A stretch of 64,000 nucleotides of DNA from Pinus tabuliformis (Eukaryota > Streptophyta > Pinopsida > Pinales > Pinaceae): assembly GCA_031772625.1 (NCBI GenBank), contig CM062816.1:1668435385-1668499384 (forward strand), read 5' to 3'. Within the stretch, counting starts at the first letter, position 1. Each line of letters opens with the position of its first letter. Shown here in pieces: positions 1-12,495 of the stretch. The notes below the pieces were generated by a model. It saw only the letters and a program-made list of their open reading frames with translations. It searched no databases and had not been told where the DNA came from. The translations under genes were made by a program, and so were the position numbers.

Positions 1-1449
1 CCCTTGTCAGCATCGGTGCAGACATGAATATTAAAGTTACCACTCCCCATTCTCTTGCTGTACTTGGGAATTCATTTCCCCCGTCTGCTGGTTCCTTTGC
101 ATCAAACGTGAAGAGCCTAATGAAACCACTTTTGGATTTGTTGTCTCAGATTGGTTCTCCTTTCTTCATAAATGCTTATCCATATTTTGCATACAAGGGT
201 GACCCCAGCCAGATATCCCTGCCTTATGTACTATTCGAACCAAATACAGGTGTTATTGACCCGAACAATAATGTTCATTATAACAACATGTTATATGCAC
301 AGGTTGATGCTGTTTATTCTGCGCTGTCTGCTCTAGGATATGCTAATATAGAAGTCACGGTCTCCGAAACTGGATGGCCTTCAAAGGGAGACGCCAATGA
401 AGCAGGTGCAACCCTTCAGAATGCTCAGACTTATAATGGGAATTTACTTCAACTGCTCGCTCAGAATCAGGGGACTCCCTTGAGACCCAAACTTGTTTTG
501 CAGGCTTACCTGTTTGCATTATTCAATGAGGATATGAAGCCTGGGCCAGCCTCCGAGAGGAACTATGGGCTCTTTAAGCCAGATGGAACTGCGGTTTACA
601 ATCTGGGATTATCTGGAACATTGTCTACTGGTTCACCATCTACTGGTTCAACGTCTACTGGGTCCTTCACGACTGGTACTCCACCTCCAGCTGCTTATCC
701 AAGTACTACGGATAGTTCATACTCCTTTTATTCTTCTGCCAAGGTATGCTTATCTTTACGGTTTTGTTTCATTCAAAATCTCCACCTTCTTTACAGTGTT
801 GTTAAATTAAAATTAGCTATTTATATTTTTTTTTCCATTTTGTTAAATTCTCAATCTAAAAGAGATGGAAAGGGGGCATTTTAATGTTGTGGAAACTATG
901 CCAAGGTTCAAACTTCAAACACAGCATTACTAAATTCTCTCTCACATAAGCCCATACAAACACCTTTCCCAAAGAAGAGAGAGAGGCCAAGCGAGCACCC
1001 ATTTTCATCAGGCTTAGACCTGCAGGTGAATTGGCAAAGTCACCTTAATCCAGTCCTTTGGGGTTCATGGGGGTCTCAGGTTCAAAGTCCAAGTGCTGGC
1101 AGATAGTCTCCTTGTGCTAGTTGGGGGTTTTGCAGAAAGATGATCCCCGGATTCGCTGAAAAATATTCCTCCCCCCACACGCAAGTGGCAGCCAGTGTGT
1201 CATTGATGACTTGACAGAGCACTTAGACAAAAGGAATTGTGGAGGTCGAACTTCTGAATGGAAAAGAAGAGAAAAAAGCATCCATATTAATTCTGCAATC
1301 CATCCATCATTTACTCTGTTAATAGGAGAGACAATAAATATTTTATTACTTACAACGAAAGGGAAATTGTAGTGGTTGGGTATTTTAGCTAACTGGTGCA
1401 TCTGTACACTTTATTTCAGCAGAATGCAAGCTCAAAGAACAAATTGTAA
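1..1449 (+). CDS. Glucan endo-1,3-beta-glucosidase (GH17), 3' part of gene
   Basis: Partial gene; its 5' part lies left of the window. The reading frame is open from base 3. The first visible exon ends at the donor AAG|GTATGC (743/744). The acceptor TTTATTTCAG ends at 1419 and restores phase 0, giving a last exon at 1420-1449 of nine codons plus TAA. Seen motifs: KVTTPHSLAVL, NAYPYFAYKGDP and the GH17 signature VTVSETGWPSKG, whose Glu (366-368) is the family's catalytic nucleophile. The enzyme family hydrolyses beta-1,3-glucans such as callose, in cell walls or in defence. After the catalytic domain comes a Ser/Thr/Gly/Pro-rich linker (about 615-720) and a short Ser/Lys/Asn tail. No X8 carbohydrate-binding domain is visible. 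The final exon is my prediction from splice signals and phase; without it the ORF would run into intron sequence to 884. No frame damage is seen, so it may be functional. Confidence 0.87.
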
Positions 1450-4132
1450 AAAAAAAGTTCTTGATTGTAACTCTGGGCTATTGTCATTTTCAGGAGACCT
1501 ATTCTGTTATCTCCTTCTACAATCATCTTCTGCTTTTGGGCCTCTCTACTTTCTTTGTTGTTCCACTGTTTCTTCCATGATTGGAGCCATGGAAGTTCAG
1601 TAGAAATTTACATGTTTCCGTTCATTCAAAATCAGCTCAAACAACGAAGATTCAGACAAAATCCGGCTGCAGGCAACTAAATATATACTCTGCTGACAGT
1701 GAACCAGAAGGCTTCTGTTTCTACACTAACAAACTGATAGCTCGAGCATTCTCATTTATTAAGGATGATAATTCAAAATTGTAACATTGCAAACATCAGC
1801 AAACATCAGCATCAACTCTGTTACTATTACAAGTAAGCAAATTCCTATTCTGTTCTCATAAATAAGTAGAGGTGCTTAAGATATGTGTGCTGAAAAGATG
1901 TGAAATTTATGGCTAGAATACATCTATTCCAAGCTCTATAGTATATAATACGCATATTACATTTGATGATTTTTTTTCCAAAAAATAGAGTTTGGTTCAC
2001 ACTCAAAAGTTCTGAGTGATTTAATTGGCCATGCAATTTTTTCTGAAAAAATATCAATTTTATACATCGTTGGGTCAAAATGTTTGTAATTGGTTTTTCC
2101 TGAACATATGTAAAGCTATAACTAAATTATCTTAATTATCCTTTTTAAACTTAATAATGAATTTTATCCTTTTTCTTCAAGGAATATTTTTTTCTCAAAA
2201 TAAACCAGATAACATTTACACACATATATACAAACAATGTACATGCTTTGAGATAGCTATATGTTTATACTTTTTTAGATAGAGTCTAAACACCAGTTCA
2301 TGCTCTCCTCTGTCTTTATTAAAACCCTCTGCATATTGAACCAACATAGTAGCAATGCTTTTTATCCATCACTGATCCATAATTTCATTTTTTGGGGGAT
2401 GAACTAAATATAAGTATATATATGTATCTTACTTGTGTTGCCTCAAATTTATATTTGTATCTTGCATGTGTTGCCTCAAAATTATGTATATATCTTGCTT
2501 GTTTATCCATCTTGCACTTGATGTACATCCCACAGAAACAGGAGTCTTTATAACTGTGCGAGTAGTCCTGAGCTAGTGAGTGGAGTCAAGGACTCAGTTT
2601 TGTTAAAAAGTTTACTTAATTTTTCCAAGTTTATGTGTCCCTAATTTTATTTAGTCTATGTCCCCTGATTTTCTGATAAGTCAATTTTCAATGAGTTTGC
2701 CCAGTTTTCCTGACTCTATGTTCTCTGATTTTATTTAGTCTATGTCCTTAATTTTTCTAGTTCATGTTCCTTGATTTGTTTATAAAGCCAATTTCTGCAA
2801 ATTGACTCTGCCCTTTGGGTTGTGTTGTCGTTATCACGTTTGAATCATGTGTCTTTACAACATCCTATGATACACACCTTCGTTCAGGGGTTCAGGACTC
2901 TTCCCACCTTCAGATGTGCACCCAATGCAGGCTATATTTTAAATCTTCTCCATCATTTAACCTAATCCAAGGATGTTAACCTAATCTTCTCCATCATTTA
3001 GCGTAGACATGTTACATTCCAATTCCAAGTGAAGGTCTAACCAAATTTTTGTCTACTGGGCTCTAACTAAACTTAATAGGTGACTTTTAGTTAGAATCTC
3101 GTTACAACTCTTCCATTAACCAGTTCTGTTTGTTGAAAGTAGATACCTAGGCACGAAATCATCTGCCACTAGCTTTGATAATCACTATCATCTATTCAAC
3201 TTTAGATCCATATCATTGCCAACCCAGTAATGGGCTATTATGCGTTTTTTTTTTCTTTTTGGCCAAGCCCTTTTCAGCAGAGAGTGGAGTTATGAACGTT
3301 ACGACATAATGACTTGCAGGTGATCTAATGATTAATTTGCAGAAACCTTATTACCATGGGACTACAATTAACAATACCGCCTCCTCCTCATTAGCACAAA
3401 ACCAATGCTTATTGCATTCACAGAACCTTTCATTGGGGGAGGACATGGTCAGCTGCATTATCAAGGATTAACTGACTTTGGAATATGGTCATCATTATGA
3501 CTAAGAGTGTTATTAGTGCTCCAACTCACTACCAAACTACAACTTACTTTGTATGAAATGGTATACGAAATTTATAACAGCATTTTCGAAAGGGTCCAAA
3601 GAAGTGAGTTAATAAGGTAGAAAAACAAAGCTATTTCTGGTTGACACAACCTACCTAGTCTTTACAGATGTCGGAGTGTGGTTTTTTCAGCTCCTATCCA
3701 TCCCGCGGTGGTTTAGAACATCTTTCTTTGCAATCCCAAGAGCATCTTTCTTTGCAATCCCCAGAGTCAGTAACAATAGTGTAGCGTAAATGTTCTATAT
3801 TTTTGTTTTTTCCATATTTTCTAGTCAATTTTGTTTAAAATTCAATAGAGATTTGTTGGAATTACAGGTTTTGTTGGAATTACAGGTTTGATTTGTATAT
3901 ATAATTTGTGTGTGGATTTTCCGAAGTGCTGAATTTATTTATGCATTTAAAAATTGCAACTTAGCCTAAAATTATATCCACTGGGTTTTAGACATGATCA
4001 TCATTACTACATGTATTACTGTGCTCCAACTTTTTAGGTCATTACTAAAAGCATTTTGTCCAATAGTTTCTGCACATGGTCATCATTATTACAGATGTCC
4101 CAAATGCTCCAACTGACCAGACAACAACCATT

Positions 4133-4210
4133 CAGCTGCATTACCAGAGGTAGTACTCATCCACTGAGTTTCAGCTGCATTACCAAAAGTAGTGCTCGTC
4201 CACTGAGTTT
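4133..4210. repeat. Two-copy 39-bp tandem repeat
   Basis: Two adjacent 39-base copies start at 4133 and 4172. Each begins CAGCTGCATTACC and ends CCACTGAGTTT, with a few substitutions between them. Related words (CATGGTCATCATTA, GCTCCAAC) also occur near 3485 and 3990-4120, so the surrounding 700 bases look like a decayed low-copy repeat. Confidence 0.8.
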
Positions 4211-5882
4211 TGAACATGGTCTGTTCCAGCTTTTACCACTGCATCACAACTTTTCACATCTTTCCATGTGATTCCTGGTAGAGAGAATTGATAGCAGCAT
4301 CTTTCCCCAAAAAAAATTCAAAATTTTAGAACTGTGCTTACATTGGCTTAGAACTGTGATTACATTGGCTTTTCGCCTTTGATCTTATTGCAGGCAATGG
4401 ATGCGTCGCTGATGCTGCGGGAGAGTAATTTTTAGTTTACTGCGGTTGGTAATTGAGTAGGTTGACTACATATCTGTTGTAAAGCCGTTGTCGGGCATTG
4501 TTTATCTGGCCGAGGTAGCGCGAGGACGCTAAATGTACCAAATATTTATTTTTATTTTATTAAGAATATAAATTTAGTCGTCTTCTGCTGCCCAGAATAT
4601 GGATTGCCTTTGTTTGGTTAGTAGATAAATTCAGCGTTACTCTATTTATCTTTAATTTCTCTGTCAACGTAAAAAGTGTGTTCCCATGAATGGACTCAAT
4701 CATGGCGGAAACTCGGCGGCAGAATTGGCATGTGCAATGTAAAACGTGGCACTCAGCAGTGGGTGTACATTTAACCTTCGTTGGGCAGTTGCCACGTTGG
4801 CAATGATTTAGTGGTTTAGGTTTAATGTTTAGTTTCCGGTTTTGGTTTTTTTTTTTATTGTAACGCTTTCAACGTTCATTTTTTATTTTATTTTTTAATG
4901 GATAGTCCAGATTGATTCTCGAGGAATATGCTAGAGTATATGTTTAGTTTAATGCTTATCAATCGCTATAGTGTATTTGTATTACGGAGTTTGTTAAGCT
5001 GTATTAATTTTTAATAAATTTAAAAAATTATATTTATATTATGTAGCTCTTTTCTCACCAATTTCTTCGAGATTTGAGATTATTCCAATTTTAATAAGTT
5101 TATATTTTAATTAAATGAAGAAATTAATATATAAGCAAATTTTATTTAGTAAAATGGTCTATTTTACAATATGATGTGTATTTTCTTTTTGAAATTAAAT
5201 TAGATTGATGTCACCAATTTCTTAGAGATTTGAGATTAGTCCAATTAGATAGGGAAATTAATATATAGGAAAATTGTATTAATATATAATTCTTTAAAGT
5301 TGACCCATAACCTTTTTATACATAGTTAATCATTATGTGTACATTGGTAAGCAATTTTTTGTGTTGCAATAGTTTTTTGTTATATTTATAAAGCCTTTTA
5401 CTATATTAACCACATAATATTTTTAATGTAGTTGTACTAATTTATTGTAATTATTTTCACTTATTTAAATCAAGTTCAAAAATAATATGATGTTATTATA
5501 ATTTTAAGTTAACTGTAACAAGTTTTAAACTATTTTTAGATTTTAACTTAGATTGAAATGTTATATTTTAATATTTATTTTATTAAAACACATAACTAAT
5601 AAATATTTTATTCTAAAATTTATTTTTTCAGTCATCTAAATTATTTAATCTTAAAAAAATAAATATGAAATTTGAATTATTCCAAAATATAATTTTTCAA
5701 TCATTTAAATTATTTATTCTTAAAAAATTAAATATAAAATTGGAATTATAATGGTCATTGGTAAATATATTCCAAAATATATTTTTTCAGTCATCTAAAT
5801 TATTTATTTTAAAAAATTGAAATGTGAAATTGGAATTATTTCAAAATTTATTTTTCCACTTATCTGAATTATCTATTTAAAA

Positions 5883-5939
5883 TATATATATATATATATA
5901 TATATAATTAGAATTATAATGGAATACATTGCTAAATAT

Positions 5940-5990
<51 letters not shown>
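5883..5990. repeat. Two AT dinucleotide microsatellites
   Basis: Uninterrupted AT/TA runs occupy 5883-5906 and 5946-5990, separated by 39 bases of AT-rich sequence. These are simple repeats and their lengths may be assembly-sensitive. Confidence 0.95.
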
Positions 5991-5992
<2 letters not shown>

Positions 5993-6427
5993 TTTAAAAA
6001 TTACATATTAGTTTATATATTTACAACTTTTTTAATTAAAGAAAAAGATAATATATTTATTATTTCACATAAAAAGTGTTTTTATAAAAAAAAAAATTCA
6101 ACAATGAAAAATCTAACATATTTAATATTAAAATAAGCTCTCTACTTGTGACAAATATCTCAATTTCAGCAATATGACCAAGTTAGGAAAGATTTTCCAC
6201 CATATTGTCCACTTGTTATAAAAAGACTAATTGCTTTCTAAAAATAATCAGCCAAATACTCTTGATCGCCCAAAAAATAATTGTCACATACTATGAAAAT
6301 TAAATACAACCCTCCAAAAAATAAAGACATCATCTTATGACAAGAGTCCACGTATGTAGCCCACACATATAAATTGATCCAAATTGAAGTAGGATTGAAA
6401 AGATCTAGGAAAAAAAAAGAAATATAT

Positions 6428-6860
6428 ATAAATATCGTCTCGCTATCAAAATTGAACCACCAATGAGTATTGTATGTAGATCAAAACAAAACTCATATGA
6501 CCAACATATCAATTGCAAGTTGTATCAACTGAAAAGTATTTTACCAGCATGTTATATTCAAATGAAGAATATATAATTTCCCCAAAAGGATATATGTGCC
6601 CGGTCATGGATAGAGAGTATTGAGTATTTATATATATCGTCTCGACTATCAAAATTGAACCATCAATGAGTATTGTATGTAGATAAAAAAAAAACTCATT
6701 CATTCCAGTCGACTATCAAATGACCAACATATCAACTGCAAGTTGTATCAAGTGAAAAGTGTTTTACCAGTATCCTAAATCATGTTATATTCAAATGAGG
6801 AATATATAATTTCCCCAAAAGGATATGTGTGCCCAGTCATGGACAGAGAGTCTGTCATCC
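6428..6860 (-). repeat. Tandem duplication of a LINE 3' end
   Basis: About 215 bases occur twice in the same direction, starting near 6428 and 6635. Shared landmarks are the cgtctcg...ctatcaaaattgaacca block, ATGAGTATTGTATGTAGAT, and the run ending TTTCCCCAAAAGGATAT. Read on the minus strand, both copies contain the end of the LINE RNase H domain (words such as YPFGEIIYSSFEYN), so the LINE tail was duplicated in place. Confidence 0.8.
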
Positions 6861-9800
6861 CATTCAATTCCCCATGTATATGGGAAAATATAACCACTTG
6901 GAATTGTTCAGAGATCAACCTAATACTATTTAACCAGTTAAATAGAATAAGATGATTCAGTGAAGCCTATTTGGAGGCCCATTCTACCACCACCTTGGAA
7001 TCACCATAAGCTTCCATTGACACAATCCCTAACCACTTAGCACAAAATAATAATCCCCATAGAGCAATAACATCAAGTCGAGTATTAGTGCCATATCCAC
7101 CAAACCAACATAAGTGGAAATGATGACCAAGATTTATAATAATATAAGCACCACATCCACATGTTATTGGTAGCACCATCAAAGAAATCCAACATGAATC
7201 TACTTTAGGAATTAATCTAAGTGATGCATCTCACCGAAGTCTTACCATGCACAGGCCCAAATTCCCTAAAATATGTAGCAATCCTATTGCATGTATCATT
7301 TATATTCAAAGGATAGTTCTCAAATGTAAATGCATTTCGACAATGCCAAATGCCTCATATAATAAATAAAGGAAGTGTGGAATTTTTTTTATGATTAAGG
7401 ATCCAATCTTGTAAGCAAACATCTGTTGAAGAAGAGTTCCAAACTACTTGTAAATTTAATATATTCAACACTCCAAACTAGATAGAATCCACAAACAAGC
7501 ACTTGAGAAATAGATGAGACACGTCTTCCTTATTGGATCCACATAGAATGCATCTGTCAAGTCCATGGAAGCCTCTACAACATAGGTTGTCCCATGTCAA
7601 TATATTGTTTCTCCAAACCAAGCAACCAAAACACTTTAACTTGAGAAGGATGTTCCATCCCCAGATTTTATAAAACCATCTATATGGGGTTGTGTGTGGA
7701 GGTGAAGGAGTGAAACCAATATGCATCTTTCACCAAGAGTTGTCCAAGATCTGAGGAGCCTACCCAAGTAAAAATATGTTCACTAAAAGAAATACTAGCC
7801 ATTGAAAGGTTTTTAACATACCTGTTCCAATATGTCTCCATATCATTGTATAAGCCAAGTTCATGTTAACCAGACTAGGATGTAACTGTATGTCCATTAT
7901 ATTTTTGAATCTGATTGAAAAAATATAATCCTCGATTATGAATCGGTCTTAATAGAGGAGCACGCAGAGTGTGGTCACCGATGTATCCTTTAATGGGATC
8001 AAGTCTGATTTTGACTCTAGCACCATTCCCAATTTGCCACTTCATGTTCCCCAACAACTAGTGTCTAACCTGCATCACACCCTTCCAGATGTATGGTATA
8101 ACATACGGTGAAGAAACCTGCTCTTTGATCCAGGTCCGAAAGTTTGATTCTATAAGTACTTCTCTTTAATGATATTTTTCTAGATACCATCCCCTGTAAG
8201 TCCCCACTAAAGACTTAATAATTAGTTCCCAACCAATTTTTTTAGGTCCTTTAAACCCTAGCCCCCATATTCCTTCCTTAATGTTAATAACTCCAAATGA
8301 GCCAAATGGATTTTATGTATGTCACTACAACCAACCCAAATAAAATTTGAGTTGATCAAATTTATCCACTTGATGATGTAGTTGGGCAACATATATAGAT
8401 GTAGCCAACAAACTGTAATGCTCTGAAGAACCACCTGTACCAATACCACTCTACCTCCCATAGTGAGCCATTTGTGAGACCAAGCAGTCAGTCTATTTTC
8501 ATTTCAATAAGCCATTGCCAATCCTTAATACCATATTTATTTGGCTTTAGACCAAGTTATTTAAAGCCTAAGTCCAAAGTCTCCCTATCCACACCAAATA
8601 ATCTAGCAATCTCTTACACCCATGGCTCATTAGTGCATGCCGAAATCAACAAGGACTTCAATTAATTCATATATAAGTCAAAGGCATCTCCAAAGAGACA
8701 AATGATCATATGTAATCCCTACCAATCTCTAATAGATGGTTTCCCAAATATTAGAAGATCATTCACAAATATGAGATGAGTAATAAAATTGTGTTTAGGA
8801 ATCCCCACCCAAGAAAAAGACATACTAAGATGTACCTTGGAGATCATCCTACTAAATCCCTCAATGAAAATAAGAAAAGAAGAGGTGATAAGGCACAACC
8901 TTGTCTCGGCCCCCAAGAAGCCTTGAAAAATTCAAAAGGAACCCCATTGATCGATACTGCATAATTAGTCGATGATATATGAGCCATAACCCAGTGAATA
9001 ACACAAGCAGAGAGACCAATTTTATGCAAGACCAGACGAAGAAATGACTAGTCTATACGATCAAATTCCTTATGTAAATCCAATTTCAGTAATATGGCCT
9101 TCTCCTTTTTTACTTTGATAGCGTATGCATTTCTGCGTAGTAGCATCTGCACCCTATATCTGTCAATGTTTAAAAAATCCAAATTTCTCCAGTCCAATGT
9201 GTTTAGATAGAGTGGATTCAACCGATTGGAAATGATCTTAGATATCAATTTACATAATGTGTTACATAATGAAATATGCCTCAGAGTCTTTGAAATATAA
9301 GGGATTAGAAACTTTTGTAATGAAATTAATAAAAGTAGAGTTCAGAGAGCCAGGTATAAAACTAGATGTTCTTGATTCCTTAGTGGCAAGAAGAAAATAT
9401 GTTCCCATAATATCTGGAGAAAGAATAATAAGTTTAACCAACCAACCTTCTAGACAACAACTCTTATCTTTGCTAAAAGACTTTAATACTGCCACAAACT
9501 CTTCTAAAGTGATCAACATATCCAATGAAACTTTACCGTCATCATCAAACATTCTGGGATATGTATTGATGACATCCATCTCCTTATTGGTATCTACTCC
9601 TTCTTGGGCTTTATATTGTTCACCAAAATATCGAACCACCTCCACATGTAGTTCCTTGAATGAAGAGAGCCTATTACCAAATTCGCCCCTTAATTCCCAG
9701 ATAACGTTTTCTCGTCTCCTTTTAGAAGCATAATTATAAAAAAACTTTGAATTTTTATCTCCTCCTTTTATCTAGATAGCTTGACTTTTAAGTCTCCATT

Positions 9801-9940
9801 ATGCTCCCTGGAGCTAAATAACTCCCTTTTATGGCCTTCCAAGGCCAAGATCAAAGTCTTATGTGAATATGAGAAAATATCATGATGGGAAGGTGTTGTA
9901 GTTGCTCCAACCCCCCTCCAAAATTTTGTCTACGCTTTGA
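6640..9940 (-). mobile_element. Decayed 5'-truncated LINE, minus strand
   Basis: Frameshifted and stop-riddled ORF2 of a plant L1-type LINE, read right to left. In order: the linker before the RT (GDKNSKFFYNYA, about 9730), the RT N-terminal part (FIPGSLNSTFI near 9345), KLDLHKEFDRID (9048), GPRQGCALSPLLF (about 8890), the degraded catalytic box FVNDLLIF (8740; the family has F/Y-x-D-D, here Asn replaces the first Asp), the RT thumb (about 8260-8460), a zf-RVT domain with Cys/His ligands (ILCGSNKEDVSHLFLKC, about 7500), and an RNase H domain with GDSKVVVEWA (6970). The endonuclease domain is absent, so the 5' end was lost at about 9940. Not functional. Confidence 0.88.
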
Positions 9941-10930
9941 TTTTGGAGCCTATCTTTTGTCAATCGGAACTTATCTTTCACGATTGTCAAGTGTTTCTAT
10001 TGATATTTTAGTGTCGTAATCACTCATTCTTTCATGTAATACTTGTGTGATGTTTTGACTAAATCTTGTTGCTAGTAATTGCACAACTTTTGACGACAAG
10101 TTACTTTCCTCCAAACACAAGCAAACTCATGTCCTAATCTAGGATTGATTGTTCGTCTTGCATATGGGAGCTACACAATCCTTTGCCACTGAAGACTGTG
10201 CAATCCCTTGAGGAGCTGAACTACGCAATCCTGTCAGACAGGTAGTCATTAGGGAAGTAAACTATGTAATCTTCCACTGAGAGTTAGAAATGCACAATCC
10301 ACTGAGCCAATGGACTACGCAGTTCCTTGTCACTAGGAATTGTGTAGTCATTTCTACTATATTTACCTTGTACAAGTGTTGTTTCAGTTTGTCGTTTAGT
10401 GTTTACAAGTGTCGCATCCCTCCCATGTTATTTTTCTTATCAACAGTTATTGTTGTTGGGTCTTTTTGTGCATGCATGTTCTTTCCATTTCATAATATTC
10501 GATGTTAATGACTGATCTAACTTGTCTTACGGCCAATCTACACTTACTCCTTCCTCAACTTTAGATCTTAAACTTGCCTCTTTTCTGGGCGGAATTGCCT
10601 CATCATCAAAGCTTACTGATCTCTCCCACTATGCATTGCCCAATCCTAAGCCTCAAGCTCACTCCTTTCTAGTTGCAATTGCACAATCCATAGTCACTGG
10701 CCTTCTCCGCATGTGCATTGCGCAATCCCAGTCATCAGTGGCCCAGCCTAGCCATTGAGACTGCATAATGCAAAATTCTCTCTCTCTTCTGCCAGCTAAT
10801 ATTGCACATTCTCAAGCCTCAAGACATCCCTTTCACAACTGAGACTATGCAATCCTCCTCTCTCAATGCGCATTGTGCAATCCCAGAGCTCAACTTGCCC
10901 TCTTCTAACCCATAATTGTGTAATCTCTCT
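9941..10930. repeat. Region of recurring CGCAATCC-type words
   Basis: Variants of TGCACAATCC, ACGCAATCC, TGCGCAATCC and ATGCAATCC recur every 20-90 bases from about 10165 to 10890, embedded in irregular sequence, mostly in one orientation. It does not resolve into a fixed-length tandem array. A 78-codon open frame (10522-10758) lies across it, but its composition follows the repeat word and it has no recognisable domain, so I do not call it a gene. The stretch may be leader sequence of the decayed element that follows. Confidence 0.5.
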
Positions 10931-11829
10931 CCTCATTACTGTGTTGTTGCCTTTGGATTGACTGATGAGATGATTTGTCTAGAGCTAACATGTTTTTGCT
11001 ATGAGCACATCTCTTGCCACAAATACTGCAGGTTTTGAGCATACTTCTTTTTAGCAAAAAAATCAACATGCCTCCCAAGAGATCAACATCAAAAGAGGCT
11101 ATAGAAAGCAATACTAATGAGGTGGTCGAAAGTCCTTCATCCTCAGTTCACATTCTAACTAATACACAATTGTACATTAAAAAGGTCTCATATATCACAT
11201 GGAATTCACGACCACATAATTTAAAGTAGATCTAGAAGATAGAGAGGTTTATATCAACTCCCAATGATCGAGGCTTCAAAGGGTTTCTTGCAAATTCCCG
11301 GTCTTGTGCGGCTGTTATCAAATGGATTTTTCAAGGTTTTGACACCAAGAGCATGTATTTGAACAATGCTAGTGGGCAATAGCTTGCCTCCTACCATCCA
11401 CATGACATCCACTTGATTTATCACTTACCAACATATGGAATCTTATTTCTATGCAATATCAGGCTATCGCAATACTAAGGATGTGGTCAAGATGCGGGTA
11501 AAGGAACCATCAAAGTTTCACCAGACACCAAAAAACACTTATAAGACTAGTTCACTTATAAGTCCCACTACACAATTGACCTTCCACTAGTTCCTCCAAC
11601 AGTTGGAACTATTTTAACTGAAAACAACTTGAGATAACTGAATTTGATTGCTACAAATTAGCAATCAAACGTGCTTAACTAAACTTTAGCTCCTCCAACT
11701 CAAATTGAATGAGTAAAATAGGTGACCTAAGCCATGTCACACAAGTTAACTACATCCAAGTTGTCTATTGATGTGGAAATTTAATTTTTTCTCAATTTAA
11801 TCAAGGAAAATTCAAATTGAGAATTTCTT

Positions 11830-12282
11830 GCTGCATTTTTCAACACTCCTTGCGGTTTTACTGAAATGTCAAGTGAGAGAACTGGTTGGATGAAAAATTT
11901 AATTCCTCATCCAAGGAGTACCCATGTGGCATACTTTCGATGGACCATGCTACACATTTATCATTTTTCATGTAGCAGGGTCCATCGAAAGTATGCAACA
12001 TGGGTACTTCTCAAATGAGGAATTAAATTTTGCTTCCAACGAGTGCTCCTGCTCGAAATTTGAGTAAAACTATAGGGAGATAAGTTGAGAATACGAGTTG
12101 AAAAGGTAGTTTTTTTATTTATTTTTTTATTTTTTAATCTTTTAACTTTTATACTCCAAAAATGGTGAATCATCCCCCATGGATGAGATCATCATATTGA
12201 ATCCTATTGGCTCTTATAATGTTGATTTTGGTTGTACATTTTTGTTTTGAGACCCATTTTTAACCTCAAAATTTCTCTAATG
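11830..12282. mobile_element. Foldback element A (left arm diverged)
   Basis: An imperfect palindrome centred near 11962. The block with AATTCCTCATCC, GAGTACCCATG, CATACTTTCGATGGACC and GCTACAC on the left is repeated in reverse complement on the right (GTAGCAGGGTCCATCGAAAG..., 11973 onward). The right arm continues to the end CTCTAATG at 12282. That end matches both tips of element B. The left arm is recognisable only to about 11830 and no left tip is visible. No coding capacity. Confidence 0.65.
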
Positions 12283-12495
12283 TCTACCTACCTATTGGAT
12301 GGTATATGTGCTTGCAATGCTTTCCCTGGCATGGATTGGAAATGGACTTATAGAGACCCTCCTATCCATATATATTGTAAGTTGTTGGTAGAAAGCAACT
12401 ACAAAGGAGTTTTTGAAACACTGATTAATCACTTCTTCAGAGTCTTATACTAGATGATCTTTGAAGAAGAAGCCCCTTGCAAGTGTCACGAGGCA

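Larger units (their letters stand above)
1450..6427. other. AT-rich intergenic region downstream of the GH17 gene
   Basis: No convincing gene in either strand. The first few hundred bases after the GH17 stop are presumably 3'UTR, but no clear polyadenylation site can be assigned. Small duplications are scattered through it: a 21-base unit repeated at about 3720-3768, an 18-base unit repeated at 3855-3890, and about 23 bases repeated at 4325-4375. Two ACGTGGC-type (G-box-like) motifs face each other near 4742 and 4790; without a downstream gene they are not evidence for a promoter. From about 4850 to 6400 the sequence is extremely AT-rich. Confidence 0.6.

Noticed and set aside
1117-1401. Minus-strand 94-codon frame inside the GH17 intron
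   Set aside because: No domain, and it overlaps the predicted intron and acceptor; best seen as chance.
4742-4798. Promoter with paired G-boxes
   Set aside because: No gene follows in either direction within several kb.
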